DNA of 14,495 nucleotides from Bacteroidaceae bacterium (GTDB taxonomy: Bacteria; Bacteroidota; Bacteroidia; Bacteroidales; Bacteroidaceae). This document shows, piece by piece, positions 5,554-13,714 of this stretch (its first letter is position 1; each line of letters begins with the position of its first letter). Both the position numbers and the translations under genes were made by a program. Below the pieces are notes generated by a model. That model did not search any database, was not told the origin of the DNA, and saw only the letters and a program-made list of their open reading frames with translations. The stretch is taken from the NCBI GenBank assembly GCA_017558165.1, contig JAFYWE010000124.1, positions 1 to 14,495 on the forward strand, in the 5' to 3' direction.

Positions 5554-7686
5554 ATGAAAAAACTGTTTTTATCTTTTATGATGTTGCTGTCGGTCCTTCA
5601 GGCCGCTGCGCAGTTCGGTGGTTTTGACCCCGTATCTATGGAAGAGACTGTTACTGTCAAGGGCAGTGAGGGTACAATCGTTTTCGATGCTCTCGTTGAC
5701 GACGGTTTCCATCTCTATTCTACAAACGTGCCCAAGGGCGGTCCAATGCCTTTGAGCGTGAAGTACCACAAGGTTGAGGGTGCCGAGATCGTGGGCGAGC
5801 TCATTGCCGGCGACGGTGCCAAGACTGAGTATGACTCTACATTCGAGATGGATGTTACATACTATGAGGGTTCTGCTCTCTTTACACAGAAGATCAAGTT
5901 GACAGGTGGCGACTACCGTATCGAGGGTACCGTTAGCTACCAGTCATGCGGTGATGGCCAGTGCTATGTAGGCCGTTACGATTTCGAGGTTAAGGGCAAG
6001 AGCGACGTAGAGCCACAGAAGCTCCAGGTAACAGAGACAAAGCCTGCAACTCCTATCACTCCAGTCGTTACAGCCCCTGTAGCCAAGGAGACAAAGCCAG
6101 CCAAGGAGGTGAAAGCGGAGACCAAGAAGGAGGAGGCTCCAGCACCTGTTGTTGAGGAGGCTGTCGCTGAGGAGGTTGCTCCAGTAGAGGAACCTGCAGC
6201 CGAGCCTGCCGCTGTAAATGCAGCCGAGCTTGACAAGAACTCAAAGGAGTATCACTGGAGAAGCGTTATCGGTGAACTGAACTCATTGGGCGAGGAGAGC
6301 AGCTCTTCATTGTGGCTCATCTTCATCCTCGGTTTCGGTGCAGGTCTTGTAGCGTTGCTTACACCGTGTGTATGGCCAATCATCCCGATGACCGTGAGCT
6401 TCTTCCTCAAGCGTTCAAAGGATCGTGGAAAGGCTATCCGTGAGGCAGTCATCTATGGTGCGTCAATCGTTGTGATTTACCTTGTGCTGGGTATCTGTGT
6501 TACACTTATCTTCGGTGCGGGTGCATTGAACGCCCTCTCTACAAGTGCAGTGTTCAACATCTTCTTCTTCCTGATGCTCGTTGCTTTCGGTGCATCGTTC
6601 CTGGGTGGTTTCGAGCTTACATTGCCATCATCATGGACAAATAAGGTTGACGAGAAGGCCGGTAGCACAACAGGTCTCCTGAGCATCTTCCTCATGGCGT
6701 TCACACTTGTACTCGTTTCATTCTCTTGTACAGGTCCTATCATCGGCTTCATGCTCGTTTCTGTTGCCGATTCAGGTGAGATCCTGGCTCCATCTATCGG
6801 TATGCTCGGCTTCTCATTGGCGTTGGCATTGCCATTCACACTCTTCGCGTTGTTCCCATCGCTTCTCAAGCAGACTCCACGTTCAGGTAGCTGGATGAAC
6901 ACAATCAAGGTTGTGCTCGGTTTCGTTGAGCTTGCGTTCTCACTCAAGTTCCTCTCTGTTGCTGACCTTGCATACGGTTGGGGTATCCTTGACCGCGAGA
7001 CATTCCTCGCATTGTGGATTGCACTGTTCATGATTCTCGGTTTCTATCTGCTCGGTCTCGTACGTTTCCCACACGATGACGAGGGTGACGGTAAGACATC
7101 TGTTCCAGGTTTCTTCGCGGGTCTGGTTACAATCGCATTCGCAATCTACATGATTCCAGGTCTGTGGGGTGCACCATGTAAGGCTATCAGTGCCTTCGCA
7201 CCACCAATGAAGACTCAGGACTTCAGCCTCTACGATAACGAGTTCCATCCTCATACCGATGATTTCGACGCTGCATTGCAGATGAGTGCGAACACCGGTA
7301 AGCCAATCATGCTTGACTTTACAGGCCACGGTTGTGTGAACTGCCGTGAGATGGAGGCCGCAGTATGGAGCGATGACCGCGTTATCGAGACAATGCGCGA
7401 GGACTACATCGTTGCATCTCTCTACGTTGATGACAAGACAGAGCTCGAGAAACCATTCCAGGTTGAGGGCGAGAACGGCAAGAAGATGTGGATCACAACT
7501 GTGGGCGAGAAGTGGACATACCTCCAGAACTACAAGTTCGGTGGCAGTGCACAGCCATTCTACGTAATCGTGGATGCTCACGGTGACCCATTGGCATCAC
7601 CATACAGCTACAACCCTGATGTTGATGCATATATCCGTTTCCTTGACAATGGCCTCGACAGCTACAAGGAGAGAAAGGCTGAGTAA
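5554..7686 (+). CDS. dsbD: Thiol:disulfide interchange protein DsbD
   Basis: Carries electrons from cytoplasmic thioredoxin across the inner membrane to periplasmic thiol proteins. It is 710 residues and all three modules are present. The signal peptide (1-19, ending AAA) is followed by Gln20. The N-terminal DsbD-alpha-like domain spans about 20-150 with Cys132 and Cys137 (CGDGQC). A Pro/Ala/Glu/Lys/Val-rich linker runs about 152-230. The eight-helix core spans about 250-560 with Cys272 (TPCVWPIIP) and Cys392 (FSCTGPIIG), the pair that moves electrons through the membrane, 120 residues apart (122 in E. coli). The C-terminal thioredoxin domain has Cys594-Val-Asn-Cys597. The alpha-domain cysteines are one residue closer than E. 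coli Cys103/Cys109. Codon use is strongly skewed to GGT, ATC, CGT and AAG, as in the exb genes, suggesting good expression. Probably cotranscribed with the methyltransferase. Confidence 0.95.
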   Translation: MKKLFLSFMMLLSVLQAAAQFGGFDPVSMEETVTVKGSEGTIVFDALVDDGFHLYSTNVPKGGPMPLSVKYHKVEGAEIVGELIAGDGAKTEYDSTFEMDVTYYEGSALFTQKIKLTGGDYRIEGTVSYQSCGDGQCYVGRYDFEVKGKSDVEPQKLQVTETKPATPITPVVTAPVAKETKPAKEVKAETKKEEAPAPVVEEAVAEEVAPVEEPAAEPAAVNAAELDKNSKEYHWRSVIGELNSLGEESSSSLWLIFILGFGAGLVALLTPCVWPIIPMTVSFFLKRSKDRGKAIREAVIYGASIVVIYLVLGICVTLIFGAGALNALSTSAVFNIFFFLMLVAFGASFLGGFELTLPSSWTNKVDEKAGSTTGLLSIFLMAFTLVLVSFSCTGPIIGFMLVSVADSGEILAPSIGMLGFSLALALPFTLFALFPSLLKQTPRSGSWMNTIKVVLGFVELAFSLKFLSVADLAYGWGILDRETFLALWIALFMILGFYLLGLVRFPHDDEGDGKTSVPGFFAGLVTIAFAIYMIPGLWGAPCKAISAFAPPMKTQDFSLYDNEFHPHTDDFDAALQMSANTGKPIMLDFTGHGCVNCREMEAAVWSDDRVIETMREDYIVASLYVDDKTELEKPFQVEGENGKKMWITTVGEKWTYLQNYKFGGSAQPFYVIVDAHGDPLASPYSYNPDVDAYIRFLDNGLDSYKERKAE

Positions 7687-7700
7687 TTTAGGAATATCTA

Positions 7701-7725
7701 CCCGGCAGATGTAATGTCTGCCGGG
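7701..7725 (+). terminator. GC-rich hairpin after dsbD, no T run
   Basis: A perfect 9-bp stem pairs 7701-7709 (CCCGGCAGA) with 7717-7725, loop of 7, starting 14 bases after the dsbD stop. What follows is CTATATAATAAATAG, not a T run, so full termination is doubtful; partial termination or mRNA processing would also fit. It marks the likely boundary between the dsbD unit and the five-gene unit. Confidence 0.5.
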
Positions 7726-7749
7726 CTATATAATAAATAGAAGACGGTA

Positions 7750-9258
7750 ATGAATCTGACACCATTTGTGAAACCTGTGATGAACCACAGGGTCAAGAAT
7801 ATTGCGAAGTATGCTACGGATGCCGAGAACATCCAGCGTGCAGTGCTGCACCGACTTGTGAACACAGCGGCAGGCACGGAGTGGGGTATCAAGCACGGCT
7901 ATGCCGACATCAGAAACTATGAGATGTTTGCCAAGTCGGTAGGCGTGCAGGATTACGAGACCCTTAAAGGGTATATTGACCGCATGCGCCAGGGCGAGAA
8001 GGACGTGCTTTGGAAAGGACGTTGCAAGTGGTTCGCGAAGTCATCGGGAACAACCAATGACAAGAGCAAGTTCATTCCCGTGACACCACAGGGCTTGCAG
8101 AATGCTCACTACAAGGGTGGCTTTGATGTCGTGGCGCAGTATCTTGCCAATAACCCGTCAAGCCGCATATTCGCAGGAAAGGGTCTTATCCTCGGTGGTA
8201 GCCATGCCCCCAATTACAACCTTCCCGGCAGTCTTGTAGGTGACCTCAGTGCAATCCTTATCGAGAACTGCAGCGCATTCGTGAACATGATGCGTGTCCC
8301 GGGTAAGGAGATTGCTCTCTTGAGCGACTTCGAGGAGAAGATGGACAGGATAGCACGCGCGACATGTAATGTCAATGTCACAAACCTCTCGGGTGTGCCT
8401 TCATGGATGATGGCTGTGCTCAAGCATATGCTTGACATTACAGGCAAGAAGGGTGTCGAGGAACTGTGGCCTGACCTTGAGGTATTCTTCCACGGTGGTG
8501 TGGCATTCACCCCTTACCGTGAGCAGTACAAGCAGCTTATCCGCAAGGATGACATGAAGTACATGGAGACATACAACGCAAGCGAGGGCTTCTTCGGTAT
8601 ACAGAACGACCCTGCCGATCCTGCGATGTTGCTCATGATTGACTATGATGTCTTCTACGAGTTCATTCCTTTTGATGAGTTTGACTCGCCCAATCCACGT
8701 GTGCTCCCTCTCTGGGAGGTCGAGGTTGGCAAGAATTACGCGATGCTCATCTCAACATCGTGCGGTCTGTGGCGTTATATGATTGGCGACACAGTACGTT
8801 TCACAAGCAAGGACCCTTATAAGATAGTGATATCGGGCCGTACAAAGCACTTCATCAATGCCTTCGGTGAGGAACTTGTGGTTGACAATGCCGAGAAGGG
8901 ACTGTTGAAGGCCTGCGAGGAGACCGGTGCCCAGGTGCTTGAGTATACAGCCGCACCTGTGTTCATGGACAGCAACGCGCAGTGTCGTCACCAATGGCTC
9001 ATTGAGTTCGCCAAGGAGCCGTCTTCACTGGAGAAGTTCGTTGAGGTGCTCGACCTTTCGCTACAGCAGATAAATTCTGACTACGAGGCAAAGCGCTTCA
9101 AGAACAAGACAATGCAGCAACTTGAGCTTGTTGTCGCACGCAAGAATCTCTTCAGCGACTGGCTCAAGAGCAAGGGCAAGCTGGGAGGCCAGCATAAGGT
9201 TCCCCGTCTCAGCAACAGCCGACAGTATATTGAGGAACTGATGAACATGAACAAGTAA
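7750..9258 (+). CDS. GH3-family acyl-adenylate-forming enzyme
   Basis: Member of the GH3 family (often labelled 'GH3 auxin-responsive promoter'), part of the ANL superfamily that activates a carboxylic acid with ATP and often joins it to an amine; plant members conjugate hormones to amino acids. The 502 residues show the ATP phosphate-binding loop SSGTTNDKSK (98-107), the nucleotide motif YNASEG (275-280), SGRTKHFINAFGEELVVDN near 362-380 at the hinge to the C-terminal domain, and a C-terminal GQHKVPRLS (480-488) resembling the QYKTPRCV end of plant GH3 proteins, with Lys483 as candidate catalytic Lys. There is no signal peptide or membrane helix, so it is cytoplasmic. Its substrates in Bacteroidetes are unknown to me. 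It opens the five-gene unit and its stop is 2 bases from the lipoprotein ATG, so the two are translationally linked. Confidence 0.88.
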   Translation: MNLTPFVKPVMNHRVKNIAKYATDAENIQRAVLHRLVNTAAGTEWGIKHGYADIRNYEMFAKSVGVQDYETLKGYIDRMRQGEKDVLWKGRCKWFAKSSGTTNDKSKFIPVTPQGLQNAHYKGGFDVVAQYLANNPSSRIFAGKGLILGGSHAPNYNLPGSLVGDLSAILIENCSAFVNMMRVPGKEIALLSDFEEKMDRIARATCNVNVTNLSGVPSWMMAVLKHMLDITGKKGVEELWPDLEVFFHGGVAFTPYREQYKQLIRKDDMKYMETYNASEGFFGIQNDPADPAMLLMIDYDVFYEFIPFDEFDSPNPRVLPLWEVEVGKNYAMLISTSCGLWRYMIGDTVRFTSKDPYKIVISGRTKHFINAFGEELVVDNAEKGLLKACEETGAQVLEYTAAPVFMDSNAQCRHQWLIEFAKEPSSLEKFVEVLDLSLQQINSDYEAKRFKNKTMQQLELVVARKNLFSDWLKSKGKLGGQHKVPRLSNSRQYIEELMNMNK

Positions 9259-9260
9259 TA

Positions 9261-11180
9261 ATGAGGATAAAGGAAACTCTCTTATATGCACTCTCCCTTG
9301 TGTTGCCGGTAGCTTGTGCAAGCGTCGGTCACCCTGATGGTGGTCCTTATGACGAGGATCCGCCGGTGCTTGTCAAATCTACACCGGGCATCAATGCCAC
9401 TGGTGTGAGCAACGGTAAGGTCGAGATACTGTTCGACGAGAACATCCGCCTTCAGAACGCGTTCGAGAAGGTGGTGGTGTCTCCACCCCAGATGCAGATG
9501 CCCGAAATACGTTATAACGGAAAGAAGGTCACCGTCGAGCTGTTTGATTCGCTCGTGCCCAACACAACATACTCGATTGACTTCAATGATGCCATCGTTG
9601 ACAATAACGAGGGCAACCCGTATGAGAATTTCGCCTATGTGTTCTCTACAGGTGAGGTGGTTGATACCTTGGCCGTGTCGGGTACAGTGCTCAATGCCGA
9701 GGACCTGGAACCTGTAAAGGGTGTCGTGGTGGGTCTGCACTCATGTCTCGATGATTCGGCCTTCACAAAGAGGGCTTTCGAGCGAGTGTCACGTACCGAT
9801 TCCCGTGGACGCTTCACCATCAAGGGTATAGCTCCAGGTAAATACAGGGTATATGCCCTTGCCGATGCAAACCAGAACTTCCTTTTTGACCAGAAGAGCG
9901 AGAAGGTTGCCTTTATGGAAACCTACGTGTCGCCTTTTGCAAGCGAGGCAATACGCCAGGATACAATCTGGCGCGACAGCCTTACTATAGACTCTATCGT
10001 TGATGTCAAGTATACACGTTTCCAGCCCGACGATATTGTCCTGCGTCTCTTTGCCGAGGAACTGAAGATGCAGTATCTCATGAAGAGCACACGCAGTGAG
10101 CACAACAAGTTTACGCTCTTCTTTGCCGCTCCCAATGAGGAGATGCCGGTTGTCAATGGCATAGGTTTTGACTTTGACACTCAGTACGTGCTTGAGTCAT
10201 CGGCAAGGATGGATACGTTGACATTCTGGCTCAGGGACTCGATGCTCTACAGGAACGATACATTGGACATCTCGGTATCATACAAGGTACCCGACTCCTT
10301 GGAGATGATGGTCGACCGTACCGACACCTTGAGGCTTGTCCCAAAGAAGAAGTGGGCGAAGGTCGTTGAGATGCAGCAGAAGATATACGAAGAGGAGAAA
10401 AAGAAATTCCTGCGTAGCGAGAGCCGTAAGGAGGGATACGACAAGGAGAATCCTCCCCAGTACATCCCCAAGACAAAGATTCTGCCGGTACGTTTCTCTG
10501 GCAGTACCTCCATGGATGTGAACGGTGACTGTAGCTTTGCGTTCGACGAGCCTCTTGAATATGCCGACAGTTCGGCAATACATCTTTCACAGGTCATCGA
10601 TTCAACACTCATACCTATGGATTTCGTGTTCCGTCGCAGTGACATGAACATAAAGGAGTACAATCTCTTTGCCGAGTGGCGTCCGGGCATGAAGTACAGG
10701 CTCACTGTGGACTCTGCGGCGTTCAAAGGAATGTATGGCGGTGTTTCCGAGGCTCTCTCGCGCGATATGCAGTTCCGTACCCTTGAGGAGTATGCGGTGC
10801 TCTACCTCACGATACCGGGTGTGGGCGACAATGCTATAGTGCAGCTCCTGTCATCGGACAAGGTAGTGATGCAGGAGCGTAGCAATGCCGGCCGTTGTGC
10901 ATTCTACTTCATAAAGCCAGGCAAGTACTATCTGCGCCTTATACTTGATGAGAACAACAACGGCAAGTGGGATACAGGCTGTTTCGAGAAGGGATTGCAG
11001 CCCGAGAAGGTCTACTACTATCCTCACTCGCTCGACCTCAGGGCCCTGTTCGAGTATACACAGGACGATTGGGACATCAATGCTCCGTTAAACGAGCAGA
11101 AACCGCTTGAGATAACCAAGCAGAAGCCCGACAAGGAGCGCAAGAAGATGAACCGCAACGCAACACGTAAGTTCAAGTAA
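9261..11180 (+). CDS. Big_5-type Ig-like domain lipoprotein
   Basis: Predicted lipoprotein of 639 residues; its role is unknown. The signal peptide ends LVLPVAC with Cys19 as lipidation site (Pro at -3 is unusual, but the following ASVGHPDGGPYDEDPP block is the hallmark start of this family in Bacteroidetes). No acidic surface-export signal follows the Cys, so I expect it to face the periplasm. A Big_5 Ig-like domain covers about 30-128 (PPVLVKSTPG...IEILFDENI-like...YVFSTGE). A carboxypeptidase-regulatory-like fold follows at about 133-215 (SGTVLNAEDLEPVKGVVVGL). A long beta-rich middle includes a Lys/Glu-rich stretch near 365-395. A second PGKY module lies near 545-600, and a basic tail ends the protein. 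Two Ca-site-like loops, DANQNFLFD (202-210) and DENNNGKWD (563-571), follow the two PGKY motifs. It sits 2 bases after the GH3 gene and 22 before cysS. Confidence 0.85.
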   Translation: MRIKETLLYALSLVLPVACASVGHPDGGPYDEDPPVLVKSTPGINATGVSNGKVEILFDENIRLQNAFEKVVVSPPQMQMPEIRYNGKKVTVELFDSLVPNTTYSIDFNDAIVDNNEGNPYENFAYVFSTGEVVDTLAVSGTVLNAEDLEPVKGVVVGLHSCLDDSAFTKRAFERVSRTDSRGRFTIKGIAPGKYRVYALADANQNFLFDQKSEKVAFMETYVSPFASEAIRQDTIWRDSLTIDSIVDVKYTRFQPDDIVLRLFAEELKMQYLMKSTRSEHNKFTLFFAAPNEEMPVVNGIGFDFDTQYVLESSARMDTLTFWLRDSMLYRNDTLDISVSYKVPDSLEMMVDRTDTLRLVPKKKWAKVVEMQQKIYEEEKKKFLRSESRKEGYDKENPPQYIPKTKILPVRFSGSTSMDVNGDCSFAFDEPLEYADSSAIHLSQVIDSTLIPMDFVFRRSDMNIKEYNLFAEWRPGMKYRLTVDSAAFKGMYGGVSEALSRDMQFRTLEEYAVLYLTIPGVGDNAIVQLLSSDKVVMQERSNAGRCAFYFIKPGKYYLRLILDENNNGKWDTGCFEKGLQPEKVYYYPHSLDLRALFEYTQDDWDINAPLNEQKPLEITKQKPDKERKKMNRNATRKFK

Positions 11181-11202
11181 CTATAATATATATATAAGTG
11201 AT

Positions 11203-12678
11203 ATGGAAAATAAATTCATGATATACAACACTCTTTCACGCAAGAAGGAGTTGTTCGAGCCGCTTCACGCGCCCAACGTGGGTCTTTATGTATGCGGCCC
11301 TACAGTCTATGGTCCCGCACATCTTGGCCATGCACGTCCTGCCATTACATTCGACGTGTTGTTCCGCTATCTTCAGAATCTCGGCTACAAGGTACGTTAC
11401 GTGCGTAACATAACCGATGTGGGTCACCTTGAGCACGATGCCGACGAGGGCGAGGACAAGATTGCAAAGAAGGCTCGTCTTGAGCAGATCGAGCCAATGG
11501 AGGTGGTACAGCAGTACACACTCCATTACCACAAGGTGATGGATGCGCTGAACGTGCTCCCGCCAAGCATCGAGCCACACGCGTCGGGTCACATCATCGA
11601 GCAGATTGAGCTCGTGAAGGAGATCCTTGCCAACGGCTATGCCTATGAGAGCGAGGGCTCGGTATACTTTGACGTGGCAAAATATGATAAGGACCACAAC
11701 TATGGCGTTCTGTCAGGCCGCAACCTCGAGGACGTTCTGAACACTACCCGTGAGCTTGACGGCCAGCAGGAGAAACGTAATCCTGCCGATTTCGCGCTCT
11801 GGAAGTGCGCACAGCCCGAGCATATCATGCGCTGGCCATCGCCATGGAGTGACGGTTTCCCAGGATGGCACTGCGAGTGTACCGCGATGGGCCGCAAGTA
11901 TCTTGGCGAGCAGTTCGATATCCACGGTGGAGGTATGGACCTTGTGTTCCCTCACCATGAGTGCGAGATTGCCCAGGGTATGGCAGCAATGGGTCACCAC
12001 GTAGTAAAGTACTGGATGCACAACAACATGATTACCATCAACGGTACAAAGATGGGCAAGTCTTTGGGTAACTTCATCACACTCGATGAGTTCTTCAACG
12101 GTACACACCAGCTGCTTGCGCAGGCATACAGCCCGATGACCATACGTTTCTTCATCCTTCAGGCGCACTACCGCAGTACAGTGGACTTTAGTAACGAGGC
12201 ACTGCAGGCTGCCGAGAAGGGTATGCAGCGTCTGCTAGAGGCCTATAAGACACTCTCCGGACTCACAGCTTCGGGTGAGACAACCGCTGACGTAAAGGGC
12301 TTGCGTGCAAAGTGCTACGATGCCATGAACGACGATATGAACACCGCACAGGTGATCTCACACCTCTTCGATGCAAGCCGCGCAATCAACCAGATTGCCG
12401 ACAAGAAGGCTTCCATCAGCGAGGCTGACCTTGCAGAGCTCAAGGAGACATTCCACCTCTTCGCATTCGATATCCTTGGTCTCAAGGAGGAGCGTGGCTC
12501 GGACAGCGGCCGCGAGGAGGCATTCGGTAAGGTTGTCGATATGCTCTTGCAGCAGCGTCAGGTTGCCAAGGCAAACAAGGACTGGGCTACCAGCGACAAG
12601 ATACGCAACGAGCTCGCTGAGCTCGGTTTCGAAATCAAGGACGGCAAGGAGGGTACAACCTGGAAACTTAACAGATAA
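11203..12678 (+). CDS. cysS: Cysteinyl-tRNA synthetase
   Basis: Class I aminoacyl-tRNA synthetase charging tRNA-Cys in the cytoplasm; 491 residues (E. coli 461). The class signatures are HLGH (40-43) for HIGH and KMGKS (283-287) for KMSKS, the Gly being a tolerated variant. The zinc site that selects cysteine is complete: Cys31 in YVCGPTVYG, Cys226 in GWHCEC, His251 and Glu255 in FPHHECE, matching E. coli Cys28, Cys209, His234 and Glu238. Two further cysteines, Cys224 and Cys254, stand next to these ligands. The anticodon-binding C-terminal region ends FEIKDGKEGTTWKLNR. The ATG at 11203 is preferred; the ATG at 11218 would drop the first five residues. The leader holds a TA-repeat (about 11186-11196). 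The gene is followed after 4 bases by the cyclotransferase. Confidence 0.96.
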   Translation: MENKFMIYNTLSRKKELFEPLHAPNVGLYVCGPTVYGPAHLGHARPAITFDVLFRYLQNLGYKVRYVRNITDVGHLEHDADEGEDKIAKKARLEQIEPMEVVQQYTLHYHKVMDALNVLPPSIEPHASGHIIEQIELVKEILANGYAYESEGSVYFDVAKYDKDHNYGVLSGRNLEDVLNTTRELDGQQEKRNPADFALWKCAQPEHIMRWPSPWSDGFPGWHCECTAMGRKYLGEQFDIHGGGMDLVFPHHECEIAQGMAAMGHHVVKYWMHNNMITINGTKMGKSLGNFITLDEFFNGTHQLLAQAYSPMTIRFFILQAHYRSTVDFSNEALQAAEKGMQRLLEAYKTLSGLTASGETTADVKGLRAKCYDAMNDDMNTAQVISHLFDASRAINQIADKKASISEADLAELKETFHLFAFDILGLKEERGSDSGREEAFGKVVDMLLQQRQVAKANKDWATSDKIRNELAELGFEIKDGKEGTTWKLNR

Positions 12679-12682
12679 CGCG

Positions 12683-13714
12683 ATGGACAGCTGTTTTTTG
12701 TCAATACTGTTCTCGTTGTTGCTGTTTGCAGGCTGTGGTGCTCCATCTGTTGATAATGCAGGTGCAGTAAAGGGTGATGGCGGTAATGCCGTTCCCGTTG
12801 CACAGCAGGTAGTAAAGGGTGTCGACGTTCCGTCGTTCAATGCCGACAGTGCCTATAACTTTGTTGCCGCACAGGTGGCGTTCGGCCCCCGTGTTCCCAA
12901 CAGTGGGGCACACAAGGCATGTGGCGACTACCTTGAGGCAAAGCTTACCTCATACGGTGCTGACGTAGTGAACCAGTATGCCGATATTACCGCATACAAT
13001 GGCGATGTTCTCAAGGCGCGTAACATCATTGCGCAGTTCCAGCCCCAGAAGAGCGAGCGCATACTGCTGTGTGCGCATTGGGATTCACGCCCCTGGGCCG
13101 ATTCCGACCCCGACCCCTCAAAGCGTTACACACCTATCGATGGTGCCAATGATGGCGGTAGCGGTGTGGGTGCGTTGCTTGAGATTGCCCGTCAGCTCTC
13201 AATCCAGCCTACGGAACTTGGCGTTGACATCATTCTGTTCGATGCCGAGGACTATGGCCGTCACGCCGATGAGTGGCGCGATGCCGTTGAGGGTGAGGAG
13301 ACATGGGCGCTCGGTTCAAGATACTGGGCGCAGAACCCCCATGTAAAGGGATACAGGGCGCGTTATGGTATCCTGCTTGACATTGTGGGTGCACCGAACT
13401 CTACATTTGCCCTTGAGGGCTATTCAATGTACTTTGCACGTGCGGTAGTCGGCAAGGTGTGGAACTGTGCCAACCGCCTCGGTTACTCAAAGTATTTCAA
13501 GATGTTCGAGGGTGGCGTGATAACCGATGACCACCTGCATGTGAACAAGACCTTGGGTATACCATGTATTGACATAATAAACTGCGATGTGGACAGCCCC
13601 AACGGGTTTGGAGATTACCACCACACCGTGAATGACAATATGGACTGGATTGACGCCAATACCTTGAAGGCTGTAGGCCAGACAGTGTTGAACGTTATAT
13701 ATAACGAGAAGTAA
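12683..13714 (+). CDS. Glutaminyl-peptide cyclotransferase (M28 fold), lipoprotein
   Basis: Predicted zinc enzyme that cyclises N-terminal Gln of exported proteins to pyroglutamate; animal-type (type II) fold shared with M28 aminopeptidases. The start at 12683 gives 343 residues with a lipoprotein signal FAGC (Cys18); an in-frame reading from 12371 would add 104 residues that lie inside cysS and lack sense as protein. Against human QC the match is close: AHWDS (131-135), GANDGG with Asp157 (zinc), FDAED with Glu189 as base and Asp190 as zinc ligand, LGSR, LLDIVGAPN with Asp233, GGVITDDH with Asp282/Asp283, and HHT with His314 (zinc). The human active-site Trp before the last His is His313 here. 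GAPN and GGVI-DDH favour cyclotransferase over aminopeptidase. It starts 4 bases after cysS and overlaps sufE by one base. No surface-export signal follows the Cys, so it should face the periplasm. Confidence 0.87.
   Translation: MDSCFLSILFSLLLFAGCGAPSVDNAGAVKGDGGNAVPVAQQVVKGVDVPSFNADSAYNFVAAQVAFGPRVPNSGAHKACGDYLEAKLTSYGADVVNQYADITAYNGDVLKARNIIAQFQPQKSERILLCAHWDSRPWADSDPDPSKRYTPIDGANDGGSGVGALLEIARQLSIQPTELGVDIILFDAEDYGRHADEWRDAVEGEETWALGSRYWAQNPHVKGYRARYGILLDIVGAPNSTFALEGYSMYFARAVVGKVWNCANRLGYSKYFKMFEGGVITDDHLHVNKTLGIPCIDIINCDVDSPNGFGDYHHTVNDNMDWIDANTLKAVGQTVLNVIYNEK

Noticed and set aside
6940..7581. 213-residue minus-strand open frame within dsbD
   Set aside because: Antisense to the membrane core and thioredoxin domain of DsbD; His/Cys/Val-rich nonsense with no domain.
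11186..11196. TA-repeat before cysS as a promoter or phase-variable tract
   Set aside because: Only about five TA units, no TAnnTTTG match, and a 22-base gap inside an operon; short A/T-rich leaders are normal here.
12371..12682. Upstream in-frame extension of the cyclotransferase (447-residue reading)
   Set aside because: It lies wholly inside cysS in another frame, gives Arg/Ser-rich nonsense, and hides the lipoprotein signal peptide starting at 12683.
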